In this document: positions 10,439-19,957 of the stretch, piece after piece
How the letters are laid out: each line of letters begins with the position of its first letter
How positions within the stretch are numbered: position 1 is the stretch's first letter
Assembly: GCF_028290105.1 (NCBI RefSeq)
Contig: NZ_JAQGKL010000231.1
Coordinates: forward strand, 1-59,756
From: Methylobacterium sp.
GTDB taxonomy: Bacteria; Pseudomonadota; Alphaproteobacteria; Rhizobiales; Beijerinckiaceae
Direction of reading: 5' to 3'
DNA: 59,756 bases
Notes under the pieces: model-generated
The model's input: only the letters and a program-made list of their open reading frames with translations
Told to the model about the DNA's origin: nothing
The model's database searches: none
Translations under genes and position numbers: made by a program

Positions 10439-13400
10439 TCAATGGAAATCCCGACTGCGATAAATCCGCCGATCTTCGGGCGCCCCGAAATCCGTGGTTT
10501 CGGGGGGCAGCCGCAGACCGCCCGCGCGCAGGCTCCGCAGGGCCGGCGAGAGGTCGCGGAAGCGCTCGGCCAGCAGGTGCACCACGAGGCCCTGACGCTG
10601 CACCCGGCCGCGCACCGCGAGGAAGCGCGCGCCCATGGCCACCGCCCGGTTCGCCTCGAACACGTCGCGCCAGACGATGACGTTGGCGATGCCGGTCTCG
10701 TCCTCCAAGGTCAAGAACACCGTGCCCCGCGCCGTGCCCGGCCGCTGACGCGTGAGCACGAGGCCCGCCACGGTGACGCGGGCGTTGTTGGCGACGCTTC
10801 TCTCGTCGTGGTGGTCGCGGGCGGGGATCGCGCCGATGCGGGCGAGCCGCGCCCGGAAGAACGCCACCGGGTGGCCCTTCAGGGAAAGGCCGGTGGCGGC
10901 GTAATCCTCCGCCACGTGCTCGGAGGGGGCCATGGGGGCGAGTGCCACGGCGGGCTCCGCCCGGAACAGGCCGTCATCGGCGTGGAAGGCGAAGAGCGGC
11001 ATCGGTGCGTCGAGCAGGTGGGTGCGCCGGTCGCTGGCGAGCCGCTGGGCGGCCTTGCGGGCGCTGGTGCCCTCCAGGGTCCGTACCGCCCACAGGGCGG
11101 CGCGCCGGTCGAGGTCGAGGGAACGGAACGCATCCGCCTCGGCCAGCCGCTCCAGGGCGTTGCGCGGCAGGGCGAGTGCCGCCTGCAGGCCCTCGATGCT
11201 GGCGTAGCCGTTGCCGCGCAAGGCCACGAGGCGGTGCATGGCCGCCTGCGGCACGCCGCTGACCTGGCGCAAACCGAGGCGCACGGCAAAGCGCCGCTCG
11301 ACCCCGGGGGGCGGCGCCTCGGAGGCCGGCTCCAGGGTGCAGTCCCAGTCGCTGGCATTGACGTCGACGCCGCGTACCTCGACGCCGTGGGCGCGGGCGT
11401 CGCGCACCAGCTGCGCCGGTTGGTAGAAGCCCATGGGCTGGGAGTTGAGGATGGCGGCGAGGAAGACGTCCGGGTGCCGGCACTTCATCCAGGCCGAGGC
11501 GTAGACCAGCAGGGCGAAGCTCGCCGCGTGGCTCTCGGGAAAGCCGTAGGTGGAGAAGCCCTCGATCTGCTTGAAGCAGCGCTCGGTGAAGTCGCGCGGG
11601 TAGCCGCGTGCCACCATGCCCTCCACGAACTTGGTGCGGAAATTCACGATCTGGCCGTTGTGCCGGAAGGTCGCCATGGCCCGGCGCAGGCCGTCGGCTT
11701 CGTGGGGAGCGAACCCGGCGGCGGTGATGGCGATCTGCATCGCGTGTTCCTGGAACAGGGGCACGCCGTAGGTCCGCTTCAGCACGCTTTCCAGTTCGTT
11801 CGCCGGCCCGTGATCGGGATGCGGGGAGGGGTAGACGACGGGCTCGATCCCCTGGCGGCGGCGCAAGTACGGGTGGACCATGTCGCCCTGGATCGGCCCC
11901 GGCCGGACGATCGCCACCTGCACCACGAGGTCGTAGAATTCGCGCGGTTTCAGGCGCGGCAGCATCGACATCTGCGCCCGGCTCTCGACCTGGAACACGC
12001 CCACGGAATCGGCCTTGGCCAGCATCGCGTAGGTGGGCCCGTCCTCGCGCGGCAGGTCGGCCAGCGTCGGGTAGTCGTGACCGTAATCGCGGCGCAAAAA
12101 ATCCACGCCCCGGCGCAGGCAGCTCAGCATGCCGAGCGCCAGCACGTCGACCTTCATCAGGCCGAGCACGTCGATGTCGTCCTTGTCCCACTCGATGAAG
12201 GTGCGGTCCGCCATGGCGGCGTTGCCCACCGGCACGGTCTCGTCCAGGCGCCCGCGTGTCAGCACGAACCCGCCCACATGCTGCGACAGGTGGCGGGGAA
12301 AGCCGATCAGCGCGTGGGCGAGGTCGAGCGCCTGGCGGATCGCCGGGTTGCCCGGATCGAGCCCGGCCTGCTGGATATGCGCATCGGGCAGGCCCTTGCC
12401 CCAGGAGCCCCAGACCGTATCGGCCATCACGCCCGTGATGTCGGGGGGAAGCCCCAGGACCTTGCCGACCTCCCGGATGGCGCTGCGCGGGCGGTAGTGG
12501 ATCACCGTGGCGCAGATCGCGGCCCGATCGCGCCCGTAGCGGCCGTAGAGGTACTGGATCACCTCCTCGCGGCGCTCGTGCTCGAAATCCACGTCGATGT
12601 CGGGGGGCTCGGCCCGGTTCTCCGAGATGAAGCGCGCGAAGAGCAGCCGGATCTCGGTGGGATCCACCGCCGTGATGCCGAGACAGTAGCAGACCACCGA
12701 ATTGGCGGCCGAGCCGCGCCCCTGGCAGAGGATGCCCCGGCCACGCGCGAATTCGACGATGTCGAACAGGGTCAGGAAGTAGCGCGCGTAGTCCATTTTC
12801 GCGATGAGGCGTAGCTCCTCGCGAATTGTGTTCATGATTTGTTCTGGAATACCGTCGGGATAGCGCCAGCGGGCCCGGTGCAGGACCTGGTCCGTCAGAT
12901 AGTCTTGCGCGGTGAAGCCCGGCGGCACCGGCTCGTCGGGATACTCGTACTTGAGTTCGTCCAGGGAGAAGTCGCAGGATTGTGCGATCTCGATGGTGCG
13001 GGCCAGGGCGTCCGGGTGGCCGGCGAACAGGCGGGCCATCTCGGCGGCCGGCTTCAGGTGGCGCTCGGCATTGGCCTCCAGGTGGTAGCCCGCCGCCGCC
13101 AGGGTGCAGCCCTCGCGGATGCAGGCGACGATGTCCTGCAGGGGGCGCCGGTCCGGGTGGTGGTAGAGCGCGTCGGAGACCGCCACCAGGGGCGCGCCGA
13201 GGCGCGAGCCCCATTCGGCCAGGCGCCCGAGGCGGCGGCGCTCGTCGCCGCGCCGGCGATGGCTCCCCGCCAGGGTGACCCGGCCGGGAGCGCGCGCCGC
13301 GAGGGTTTCAAGGTAGCCCAGGAAAGGGTCGTCTTCGCCGAGATCCTCGGGCGGGACCGCGATGAGCATCTGGCCTTCGCTGGCGTCCAGGAACTCCGAA

Positions 13401-13783
13401 AAGTCGAAGCGGCACTGGCCCTTCTCGGAGCGGCGGTTCCCGAGGGTGAGGAGCCGGCACAGGCGCCCATAGGCGGCCCGGTCCATCGGGTAGGCCACGG
13501 CCTCGAAGCCCTCCTGCGTGACGAGGCGCACCCCCGGCAGAAAGCGGATGCCGGGCTCGCCGGCGGCCTTGCGCCGCTTCACCTCGGCATGCGCCCGCAC
13601 GATGCCCGCGAATGTGTTGCGGTCGGCGATACCGATGGCGTGCAGGCCCAGTTCGGCCGCCTGACCCACCATCTCGCCGGGATGCGAGGCCCCGCGCAGG
13701 AACGAGAAGTTCGTGGTGACGACGAGTTCGGCGTAGAGGGGGGGCTCGGACATCTGCGCCATCGCCCTCGATTCCAGCCCCAT
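10439..13783 (-). CDS. dnaE2: Error-prone DNA polymerase DnaE2 (ImuC)
   Basis: 1114 residues, the typical size. It begins with a PHP domain ([19 protein letters not shown]). The C-family polymerase core has the catalytic acidic motif [15 protein letters not shown] and a later [16 protein letters not shown] late OB-fold segment ([29 protein letters not shown]) follows. ATGs at 13762 and 13753 are alternative starts; 13762 has GAGGGC upstream. DnaE2 carries out SOS translesion synthesis, normally with ImuA and ImuB from one operon, but no imuA/imuB flanks it here. A LexA-like site lies 21-35 bases upstream of the start, suggesting SOS control. Confidence 0.95.
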   Translation of the reverse strand: MGLESRAMAQMSEPPLYAELVVTTNFSFLRGASHPGEMVGQAAELGLHAIGIADRNTFAGIVRAHAEVKRRKAAGEPGIRFLPGVRLVTQEGFEAVAYPMDRAAYGRLCRLLTLGNRRSEKGQCRFDFSEFLDASEGQMLIAVPPEDLGEDDPFLGYLETLAARAPGRVTLAGSHRRRGDERRRLGRLAEWGSRLGAPLVAVSDALYHHPDRRPLQDIVACIREGCTLAAAGYHLEANAERHLKPAAEMARLFAGHPDALARTIEIAQSCDFSLDELKYEYPDEPVPPGFTAQDYLTDQVLHRARWRYPDGIPEQIMNTIREELRLIAKMDYARYFLTLFDIVEFARGRGILCQGRGSAANSVVCYCLGITAVDPTEIRLLFARFISENRAEPPDIDVDFEHERREEVIQYLYGRYGRDRAAICATVIHYRPRSAIREVGKVLGLPPDITGVMADTVWGSWGKGLPDAHIQQAGLDPGNPAIRQALDLAHALIGFPRHLSQHVGGFVLTRGRLDETVPVGNAAMADRTFIEWDKDDIDVLGLMKVDVLALGMLSCLRRGVDFLRRDYGHDYPTLADLPREDGPTYAMLAKADSVGVFQVESRAQMSMLPRLKPREFYDLVVQVAIVRPGPIQGDMVHPYLRRRQGIEPVVYPSPHPDHGPANELESVLKRTYGVPLFQEHAMQIAITAAGFAPHEADGLRRAMATFRHNGQIVNFRTKFVEGMVARGYPRDFTERCFKQIEGFSTYGFPESHAASFALLVYASAWMKCRHPDVFLAAILNSQPMGFYQPAQLVRDARAHGVEVRGVDVNASDWDCTLEPASEAPPPGVERRFAVRLGLRQVSGVPQAAMHRLVALRGNGYASIEGLQAALALPRNALERLAEADAFRSLDLDRRAALWAVRTLEGTSARKAAQRLASDRRTHLLDAPMPLFAFHADDGLFRAEPAVALAPMAPSEHVAEDYAATGLSLKGHPVAFFRARLARIGAIPARDHHDERSVANNARVTVAGLVLTRQRPGTARGTVFLTLEDETGIANVIVWRDVFEANRAVAMGARFLAVRGRVQRQGLVVHLLAERFRDLSPALRSLRAGGLRLPPETTDFGAPEDRRIYRSRDFH

Positions 13784-13803
13784 CCAACACGTCTCGTCTC
13801 TGA

Positions 13804-13818
13804 GAACAAAACAGGATC
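13804..13818 (-). promoter_or_regulatory. LexA-like SOS box upstream of dnaE2
   Basis: GAACAAAACAGGATC on the plus strand fits GAAC-N7-GAAC, the alphaproteobacterial LexA box, with one mismatch (GATC for the second GAAC). It is 21-35 bases before the dnaE2 start, where LexA would cover the promoter. The AT-rich spacer is also typical of such boxes. Confidence 0.55.
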
Positions 13819-13913
13819 ATATTCGATCCCGGGGTGACGGTTTCTCGCGGCGGAGTCAAAGCCCCGGGCCGGCTGGCCAAGCGATCCGCGGTGGAGTACC
13901 CGGCATCACCCCC

Positions 13914-14885
13914 GTGACGGATTCGACCATGCTGACCTGCGCGATCCTCGACGATTACCAGGGCGTCGGCCCGACGATGGCGGATTGGTCGGGGCTGGCG
14001 GACCGGATCGTGCTGCGGGACCTGCGCACCACCTTCGCGAGCCAGGACGCCCTGGTGGCCCAGATCGCCGATTGCGAGATCGTGGTGATGATGCGCGAGC
14101 GCACGCCGTTCCCGGCCGGCCTGTTCGCGCGCCTGCCCCGGCTGAAGCTTCTCCTGACCAGCGGCATGCGCAACGCCTCCATCGACCTTGCCGCCGCCAG
14201 GGCGCACGGGGTCACGGTCTGCGGCACGGCGAGCCACCCCGAGCCGCCGGTGGAACTGACCTGGGCGCTGATCCTCGGCCTCGCCCGGCACCTCGTGCCG
14301 GAGGTCCAGGCGCTGCGGGCGAACGGGCCCTGGCAGGCCAGCGTCGGCCGCGATCTCGCCGGCCGCCGCCTCGGCCTCATCGGCCTCGGCAAAACCGGCG
14401 CCCGCGTCGCCCGGATCGGACAGGCCTTCGGCATGGATGTCAGCGCCTGGAGCCAGAACCTGACGCCCGAGCGGGCGCAGGCCGAGGGCGTCGCCCTGGC
14501 GCCCTCGCTCGACGCCCTGATGGAGACGAGCGACGTCGTCTCGATCCACCTCGTGCTGAGCGCGCGCACGCGGGGCCTGATCGACGACGCGGCCCTGCGG
14601 CGGATGCGGCCGGACGCCGTCCTGATCAACACGTCGCGCGCCGCGATCGTGGACGAGGCGGCTCTTCTTGCCGCGCTCCGCGAGAACCGGATCGCGGGTG
14701 CCGGCCTCGACGTCTTCGAGACCGAGCCGCTGGCCCCGGATTCGCCCTGGCGCACCTTGCCCAACGTCCTGGCGACGCCGCATCTCGGCTACGTCACCGA
14801 GCGCAACTACCGCACCTACTTCCCCGAGATCGTCGAGGATATCGGCGCCTTCCTCGACGGGGCGCCGATCCGCGTCCTGGGGTGA
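13914..14885 (+). CDS. D-2-hydroxyacid dehydrogenase family protein
   Basis: 323 residues from GTG 13914; ATG 13929 is an alternative. The Rossmann NAD-binding motif is RRLGLIGLGKTGARVARIG. The catalytic elements are Arg in INTSRAAIVDE, Glu in AGLDVFETEPL, and His in LATPHLGYVTE, the order of the SerA/formate dehydrogenase/hydroxypyruvate reductase superfamily. It probably reduces or oxidises a 2-hydroxy acid with NAD(P)H. The ACT domain of full SerA is absent. It is divergent from dnaE2 across a 130-base region. The substrate cannot be told from sequence; in a methylotroph a glyoxylate/hydroxypyruvate role is possible but unproven. Confidence 0.88.
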   Translation: MTDSTMLTCAILDDYQGVGPTMADWSGLADRIVLRDLRTTFASQDALVAQIADCEIVVMMRERTPFPAGLFARLPRLKLLLTSGMRNASIDLAAARAHGVTVCGTASHPEPPVELTWALILGLARHLVPEVQALRANGPWQASVGRDLAGRRLGLIGLGKTGARVARIGQAFGMDVSAWSQNLTPERAQAEGVALAPSLDALMETSDVVSIHLVLSARTRGLIDDAALRRMRPDAVLINTSRAAIVDEAALLAALRENRIAGAGLDVFETEPLAPDSPWRTLPNVLATPHLGYVTERNYRTYFPEIVEDIGAFLDGAPIRVLG

Positions 14886-14906
14886 GACGGGGGGCGAAGC
14901 CCGCCC

Positions 14907-15812
14907 TCAGGCGCGCCCCTCCACGAAGGCGCGCATCAGCAGGTGGGCGATGGCCATGGGAGGCGGGGTGGTCAGGCCCTCGACGTGGCGGCCCGCCATC
15001 ATCGCCGCGACGTCGTCCCGCGAGAACCATTGCGCGTCGGCGAGTTCCACCGGGTCGATGGTGATCGCGTCGTCGAGGCTTTCCGCGATGCAGCCGATCA
15101 TCAGCGAGGCGGGGAAGGGCCAGGGCTGCGAGGCGTGGTAGCGCACCGTGCCGATGGTCAGGCCGACCTCCTCGCGGGTCTCGCGCCGCACGGCCGCCTC
15201 GATGGTCTCGCCCGGTTCGAGAAAGCCCGCGAGGCAGGAGTACATGCCCGTGTTGAAGCGCGGCGAGCGGCCGAGGAGGCAGCGGTCGCTACGGGTGATC
15301 AGCATGATCACCACGGGGTCGGTGCGCGGGAAGTGATGCGTCTCGCAGGCCGGGCATTCGCGGCGGTAGCCGCCGGCCGCCAGATTGGTCGGGGTTCCGC
15401 AATGTGCGCAGAACCGGTGGCGCCCGTGCCAGGCGAGCAGCGATTTGGCGGTCGCCAGCAGGCCGAGCTCGTGGGGGGCGATCCGTCCCTCGTTCGCGAG
15501 GCTGCGCAGATCGTTGCTGCGCAGCGGTGCCGCGAGCTCGATGGGATCCGCCACCTCCGCCGGCACGGTGGCGGCAAAGACCGGCGCCCCGCCGAGGCGG
15601 CCGAGGAACAGGGTCAGGCCGCGTGTTCCCACCCGTGACGCCTCACTGGGCGTCAGCAGCGCGGTTTCGCCGGACAGCACGATCCGGTCGCCGGCCAGGA
15701 TCACGATGCGGGCGTCGTCCGCGTCGAGGCCGGGGATCGCGGCCTCGCTCTCCGCCGAGTGGCGCACGAGTCGGCTCTGGGCGTAGCCGAGCTGGTCAAG
15801 GGGATCGCTCAT
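14907..15812 (-). CDS. nudC: NAD(+) diphosphatase NudC
   Basis: 301 residues. The N-terminal NudC domain precedes a zinc ribbon, CAHCGTP...CPAC, then the Nudix box GFLEPGETIEAAVRRETREEVGL (shortened: G-x5-E-x7-REx2EExG). After it comes a SQPWPFPASLM segment, the SQPWPFPxS signature specific to NudC. The enzyme cleaves NAD(H) to NMN(H) and AMP and can remove NAD caps from RNA. Its start lies only 4 bases from the stop of the upstream HIT gene, so the two are likely co-transcribed. Confidence 0.95.
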   Translation of the reverse strand: MSDPLDQLGYAQSRLVRHSAESEAAIPGLDADDARIVILAGDRIVLSGETALLTPSEASRVGTRGLTLFLGRLGGAPVFAATVPAEVADPIELAAPLRSNDLRSLANEGRIAPHELGLLATAKSLLAWHGRHRFCAHCGTPTNLAAGGYRRECPACETHHFPRTDPVVIMLITRSDRCLLGRSPRFNTGMYSCLAGFLEPGETIEAAVRRETREEVGLTIGTVRYHASQPWPFPASLMIGCIAESLDDAITIDPVELADAQWFSRDDVAAMMAGRHVEGLTTPPPMAIAHLLMRAFVEGRA

Positions 15813-15816
15813 CGCC

Positions 15817-16233
15817 TCAGGCCGCCGCGAACAGGGCGCCGATGCGCTCGATCATCTGGGCGCGGGCATGAAGCGGATAGGGCGTCGCGGCGCCGATGCC
15901 CCAGACCGGCTTCGGCCAGGCGGGATCGGAGCGGAAGCGCCCGATCACGTGGACGTGGAGCTGGGGCACGGCGTTGCCCAGCGCCGCCACGTTGACCTTG
16001 TCGGGCTTGGCCAGCGCCAGCATCACGCCGGTGGCGATCCGCATCTCGTCCATCAAGGCGCGCGCGTCCTCCGGCCCGAGGTCGGTGATCTCGCTGACGT
16101 CCGCCCGGCGCGGCACCAGGATCAGCCAGGGAAAGCGGGCATCGTCCATCAGCAGCACGCTGCAGAGGGCGAGATCGCCCGCATGCACGGTGTCGGCGGC
16201 AAGGCGCGGGTCGAGGGTGAAATCTGTGCTCAT
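15817..16233 (-). CDS. HIT domain protein
   Basis: 138 residues of the HIT nucleotide-hydrolase fold. The C-terminal motif is PQLHVHVIGR, in which the first His of the HIT triad is Gln, a variant common in this bacterial subfamily. The start FTLDPRLAADT and the PWLILVPRR strand are typical. Members cleave dinucleoside polyphosphates or nucleoside phosphoramidates. The pairing with nudC (4-base gap) puts two nucleotide-cleaning enzymes in one operon. Confidence 0.88.
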   Translation of the reverse strand: MSTDFTLDPRLAADTVHAGDLALCSVLLMDDARFPWLILVPRRADVSEITDLGPEDARALMDEMRIATGVMLALAKPDKVNVAALGNAVPQLHVHVIGRFRSDPAWPKPVWGIGAATPYPLHARAQMIERIGALFAAA

Positions 16234-16293
16234 CGCGGGGCGATGTAGAGCGGAACCGGATGCGATGCGAGGGGCCTGCGTCGGCGGGGTTCC

Positions 16294-16548
16294 CTAATCA
16301 GGGATGGCGTAGCCGACGGCCGAAAAGATCACGGCGATCGCCGTCAGGCTCACCGCCACACGGCTCAGTCGTCCGATGCGCTGGGCGGAAGCGGGTCGTC
16401 GGGCCGCCGCCCCGAGCCGCAGGTCGTCCTCGTAGCGCGCCACCAGGATGTCGAGGCCCGGAAAGGCTCGCATCCCGAGCCACAGCCACGCGCCGAACGC
16501 GGCGAGGCTGAAGAGCTCGCCGCTGTAGGTAAACACATCGTCAAGCAT
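16294..16548 (-). CDS. Small membrane protein of unknown function
   Basis: 84 residues from ATG 16548. The reading frame is open back to a TTG at 16641, but the upstream codons are less biased and I prefer the ATG, which has AGGG 8 bases before it. Two hydrophobic segments are visible (LFSLAAFGAWLWLGM and VAVSLTAIAVIFSAVGYAI), separated by a charged loop with several Arg residues. No family recognised. It is divergent from the LpxC-like gene. Confidence 0.5.
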   Translation of the reverse strand: MLDDVFTYSGELFSLAAFGAWLWLGMRAFPGLDILVARYEDDLRLGAAARRPASAQRIGRLSRVAVSLTAIAVIFSAVGYAIPD

Positions 16549-16698
16549 ACAATGCCCTGCGTGATGGGCCCCCGGCGCAAGCCATAGGACGATTCCGTTC
16601 ACGACGCCAATGCTCGTGATCGCCGCGTTGGGCCTAGGCAATCAAACCCAAATGTGTTTGCTCTTTCGTTTCTCACAGCCTCCCGCCGCCTGACAGGC

Positions 16699-17655
16699 AT
16701 GCCGGGATCGCAAAGCCCGGGCATGCCTCAGTCGATCCTTCCCGACATCCACCCTGCATCCGCAGACGTTCGCGAACCGGGCGAATGGGAAGCGACCCTC
16801 GCCGTGGCCTTCGAGCGGCGTGGCCGTGGGCTGCACACCGCCCGCCGGGCCGTCGTCCGCGTCTCTCCGGCCCCCGCCGGCACGGGTATAGTGTTCGAAC
16901 GGCACCTGCGCGGCGGCCGCGTCATCCTCGTTCCGGCGCTCTGGGACCGGCGCGTCTCGCAGCCCCTCTGCACGGCGCTCCGGCATGCCGACGGGCCTCT
17001 CATCCGGACCGTGGAGCACCTGCTGGCGGCGCTGAGCGCCCTGCGGATCGACAATGCCCGCGTCGAGCTCGACGCGGAGGAACTGCCGATCTTCAACGGG
17101 AGCGCGACCCCGTGGTGCGAGGCCATCGCGCAGGCGGGGCGGGTGGAACTCGACGCCCCGCGCAAGGTGATCCGGGTGCTGCGCCGCGTCGAGCTGCGCG
17201 ACGGCCGGCGCTCCTTGAGCATCGAGCCGGCCGACGAACTCTCCATCGCGGGCCGCCTCGCGCTGGCGCATTTCGGGGAGATGTCCTGGGAGGGCGTCAT
17301 CACGCCGGACCGTTTCACGCGGGATCTCGCGCCGTCCCGCAGCTTCGGGCGCCTCAAATGGGCTCTGCCCGCCAAGCTCTACGCCCTCGCCACGGGCCGA
17401 CCGGTGCTGCGGGGCGCCGGCTTCTCGACCACCGCCGCGATCATCGGCGGGCGTGTCATCGGCGGCATGACCGTTCCGGACGAGCCGGTGCGCCACCGCA
17501 TCCTCGATCTCGTCGGCGACCTCTCGCTGGCGGGTCATCCGATCCTGGGACACCTCGAAGCCGCCCATACCGGCCACGAACTCAACCACGCCCTGGTGGC
17601 GCGCCTGATGCGCGACCCCTCCGCCTGGGAACTGGTCACGCCCCGCACCGGATAG
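16699..17655 (+). CDS. LpxC-like UDP-3-O-acyl-N-acetylglucosamine deacetylase
   Basis: About 318 residues from ATG 16699; GTG 16654 and ATG 16723 are alternatives. LpxC performs the committed zinc-dependent deacetylation of lipid A synthesis. The motifs line up by eye with E. coli LpxC: TVEHLLAAL (zinc His), IFNGSATPW (MDGSAAPF, with Asp replaced by Asn), PSRSFG (ARTFG), the VRHRILDLVGDL zinc His and Asp, and HTGHELNHAL with the catalytic His. All metal ligands seem kept. It is not in a cell-division cluster, where lpxC usually sits, so it may be a second or diverged copy. Confidence 0.85.
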   Translation: MPGSQSPGMPQSILPDIHPASADVREPGEWEATLAVAFERRGRGLHTARRAVVRVSPAPAGTGIVFERHLRGGRVILVPALWDRRVSQPLCTALRHADGPLIRTVEHLLAALSALRIDNARVELDAEELPIFNGSATPWCEAIAQAGRVELDAPRKVIRVLRRVELRDGRRSLSIEPADELSIAGRLALAHFGEMSWEGVITPDRFTRDLAPSRSFGRLKWALPAKLYALATGRPVLRGAGFSTTAAIIGGRVIGGMTVPDEPVRHRILDLVGDLSLAGHPILGHLEAAHTGHELNHALVARLMRDPSAWELVTPRTG

Positions 17656-17705
17656 GGCCGCTCTTCGTATAGGGCAGATCTTCGGCTAAGGCAGCTCCTC
17701 GGCCT

Positions 17706-18485
17706 TCAGATCCCGCTGAACCAGTTGTAGCCCTGGTCTTCCCAGTAGCCGCCCGGATAGTCGTTGGTGACGAAGATCGCCGCGATGTGCTTGGGGCTCT
17801 TGAAGCCGAGCTTCGTCGGCACGCGCACCCGCAACGGATAGCCGTATTCGGGGGCGAGCGGCTGGCCGGCGAAATCGAGGGCCAGGATCGTCTGCGGATG
17901 CAGCGCGCTCGGCATGTCGAGGCTGCCGTAATAGCGATCGGCGCATTTGAAGCCGACATACTTGGCGGTCAGGTCGGCGCCGGTCCGTTCGAGGAAGGTC
18001 CGCAGCGGCACGCCGCCCCACTGCCCGATCTGGCTCCAGCCCTCGATGCAGATGTGGCGGGTGATCTGGCTCTCCTGCGGCAGGGCACGCAGTTTCTCCA
18101 GGGTCCAGGGCGCCTTGTCCGCGACGAGACCGGTGACCTCCAGTTTCCAGGTCGCCTCGTCGATCTCCGGGATGTTGTCGGGGGGATAATAGGCGTTGAA
18201 GCGGAACGGCGTGTCGATCATCGAGGCCGGATAGGTCGGCGCCAGGGTGGCCGGGTCGAACAGCCATTGCTGGACCCGGTCGTTGGCCCGCGACATCGCC
18301 CAGAGCACTCGGTCGGCGAGCGTGCCGTTGCTCCCCGTGGAGAGGTCGCAGCCCGAGAGCAGGGTCAGGGCGCCGAGGGAGAGACCGCCGCGCAGGACGA
18401 GGCGGCGCTCCAGGCTGGCGAGTTCCGGGGCGATGTCGCGGCGCAGGGCCTTGAGGCGCGCATTCGTGTCGGGATCGCGGATCAT
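17706..18485 (-). CDS. YedY/MsrP-like molybdopterin-dependent oxidoreductase
   Basis: 259 residues from an ATG whose ATGA overlaps the cytochrome b stop. The N-terminus has a twin-arginine pattern (ERRLVLRGG, Arg27-28) followed by a hydrophobic run and a lipobox-like LLSGC (Cys46), so it is probably exported folded by Tat and may be lipid-anchored. The sulfite-oxidase fold is shown by THR/H-I-C-I-EGWSQIGQWGG with Cys146 as the likely molybdenum ligand, and by the late GYPLRVRVPTKLGFKSPKHI. MsrP reduces methionine sulfoxide in periplasmic proteins, but this group also includes other small Mo enzymes, so the substrate is open. The electron partner is likely the b cytochrome encoded just before. 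Confidence 0.88.
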   Translation of the reverse strand: MIRDPDTNARLKALRRDIAPELASLERRLVLRGGLSLGALTLLSGCDLSTGSNGTLADRVLWAMSRANDRVQQWLFDPATLAPTYPASMIDTPFRFNAYYPPDNIPEIDEATWKLEVTGLVADKAPWTLEKLRALPQESQITRHICIEGWSQIGQWGGVPLRTFLERTGADLTAKYVGFKCADRYYGSLDMPSALHPQTILALDFAGQPLAPEYGYPLRVRVPTKLGFKSPKHIAAIFVTNDYPGGYWEDQGYNWFSGI

Positions 18486-19123
18486 CGAACAGTGGGCTCC
18501 TCGGCGACGCGGGCGCGGCCGGTGATCATCGCCACCAGCGTGCTCGGCACGATGGCGACGAGGGCGAGGTGCAGCAGGATGAAGCCCGCGAGACCCGCCA
18601 TGGCGAGGAAATGGACCCGGCGCGCCCATTCGTAGCCGCCGAACAGGTTGGTGAGCGCCTGCCACTGCACCGGCTTCCACAGGGCGCAGCCCGAGGCGAC
18701 GAGCGTGACCCCGAGCACCACCGCCGCCACGTAGGCGAGGCGCTGCACGGCGTTGTAGCGCCCGACCCGGTGGATCAGCCGCAGGCGCAGGGCGGCGCGG
18801 GCGTCACGCCAGACGGCGCCGGGGCTCAAGGGCAGGAAGGCGGTGGCGAAATGCCGGGCGACGAGGCCGTAGGCGAGGTAGGCGAGGCCGTTCAGGGCAA
18901 AGAGCCACATCGCGGCGAAGTGCCAGGCGAGCGCGCCGCCGAGCCAGCCACCGAGAACCGCCCATTTCGGGAATGCGAAGGGAAAGAGCGGCGAGGCGTT
19001 GTAGATCGCCCAGCCGCTGAACAGCATGCAGAACACCGCGACCGCGTTGATCCAGTGGGTGATCCGCACCACCAGGGGATGGATCACCGTGAGGCGCGCG
19101 GGCGTTTCGGGCAGAATCGTCAA
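18482..19123 (-). CDS. Cytochrome b561-type membrane subunit
   Basis: 213 residues from a TTG at 19123, chosen because the frame further upstream antisenses another gene and reads as low-complexity. About four membrane helices are visible. Histidines suited to heme b ligation lie in HPLVVRITHWINA (helix 1), ALAWHFAAMW (helix 2) and WARRVHFLAMAGLAGFILLHLAL (helix 4), the pattern of the Ni/Fe-hydrogenase/b561 cytochrome family. It would pass electrons between the quinone pool and the periplasmic Mo enzyme encoded by the overlapping next gene (ATGA, 4 bp). It takes the place of MsrQ/YedZ. Confidence 0.85.
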   Translation of the reverse strand: MTILPETPARLTVIHPLVVRITHWINAVAVFCMLFSGWAIYNASPLFPFAFPKWAVLGGWLGGALAWHFAAMWLFALNGLAYLAYGLVARHFATAFLPLSPGAVWRDARAALRLRLIHRVGRYNAVQRLAYVAAVVLGVTLVASGCALWKPVQWQALTNLFGGYEWARRVHFLAMAGLAGFILLHLALVAIVPSTLVAMITGRARVAEEPTVR

Positions 19124-19159
19124 CGCGGGTCTCCGGGCCTTCGGGCAGGGTCTGATGGT

Positions 19160-19189
19160 CCACCCCGTCGGCCGATGCCGGCGGGGTGG
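19160..19189 (-). terminator. Hairpin between the periplasmic paralogue and the cytochrome b gene
   Basis: CCACCCCG and CGGGGTGG form an 8-bp stem around a 14-base loop, just past the stop of the 19198-19797 gene. There is no T-tract. It could be a partial terminator or an mRNA stability element that lowers expression of the cytochrome/Mo-enzyme pair. Confidence 0.4.
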
Positions 19190-19197
19190 AGAGGGGG

Positions 19198-19797
19198 TCA
19201 CATGGACGGGACGGTGCCGTTGCGGCCGACGATGAGGACGACGGCGTTGAGCTTGCCGTCGGCACCGGCCTTGGTGAAGGCCACCACCTTGGCGCCCGCC
19301 ACCACGACGCTCTTCTCGCCCGGGTCGACCAGGGTCACCGGCACGTCCTCGGGCACCACCACCTTCTTCTCGCCGCCCTGGTACTTGACCAGGAGGGTAC
19401 GTCCGTCCGTGCCCGACAGGCTGCCGATGGCGCCATTGGTCATGGTGGAGTTCGAGCCGAGGTCCCACGGATAATGGCCGTCGGCGGTGCCGCGCAGGGA
19501 CGAGGCGAACACCGTGACCTGCAGGGCCTTCTGGGTGCCGTCGGGCTGCGGGATCGCGGCGGTGCCGATGTAGCTCTCGGACTTGATGTCCGAGATCTTG
19601 CCGGTGCTGGCGGACAGGATCTTGGTGTCGTCCCCGAAGGTCACGGTCCTGGTCTCGCCCGTGCGGGGCTTGATCGTCACGGTCGAGCCGTTGACGGCCT
19701 CGATGGTGCCCCGATAGCGCACGACATCGTCGGCGCGGGCCGGAGCGGCGGCAAGCGCGAGGCCGACGGTAAGGCCGGTGAGCAGCGTCTTCATCAT
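19198..19797 (-). CDS. Periplasmic hypothetical protein, tandem paralogue A
   Basis: 199 residues from ATGATG at 19797, with AAGGAG upstream. A signal peptide (MMKTLLTGLTVGLALAAAPARA) is followed by a beta-rich domain starting RYRGTIEAVNGSTVTIKPR, which resembles DUF5666-like OB folds. A conserved core GTADGHYPWDLGSNSTMTNG follows, then a second beta region ending in GRNGTVPSM. It shares a large part of its sequence with the next upstream gene product at the same length, so the two arose by duplication. It precedes the cytochrome b and Mo-enzyme genes on the same strand (74-base gap). Function unknown. Confidence 0.7.
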   Translation of the reverse strand: MMKTLLTGLTVGLALAAAPARADDVVRYRGTIEAVNGSTVTIKPRTGETRTVTFGDDTKILSASTGKISDIKSESYIGTAAIPQPDGTQKALQVTVFASSLRGTADGHYPWDLGSNSTMTNGAIGSLSGTDGRTLLVKYQGGEKKVVVPEDVPVTLVDPGEKSVVVAGAKVVAFTKAGADGKLNAVVLIVGRNGTVPSM

Positions 19798-19896
19798 GGC
19801 GGAATTCTCCTTGTGATCGTCCTGGCGGACGCGAATGCGCGTCAGCCAGGACCCGGTGCCTTCGGGGAACCTGCGAAGCTTCGACGGGCGCCGTGC

Positions 19897-19957
19897 CCGG
19901 GTTACATCCAAGTCCCGGTTACACAGATCCCGGTTACATGAGTCCCGATTACATCGG
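19897..19957 (-). repeat. About four tandem copies of a 15-bp unit at the 3' end of paralogue B
   Basis: Units built on CCCGGTTACATGAGT occur at about 19897-19913 (17 bases), 19914-19928, 19929-19943 and 19944-19957. The last one overlaps the stop codon of the 19949-20548 gene, so on the coding strand each copy carries a TAA. It looks like slippage amplification of the gene end. Confidence 0.7.
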
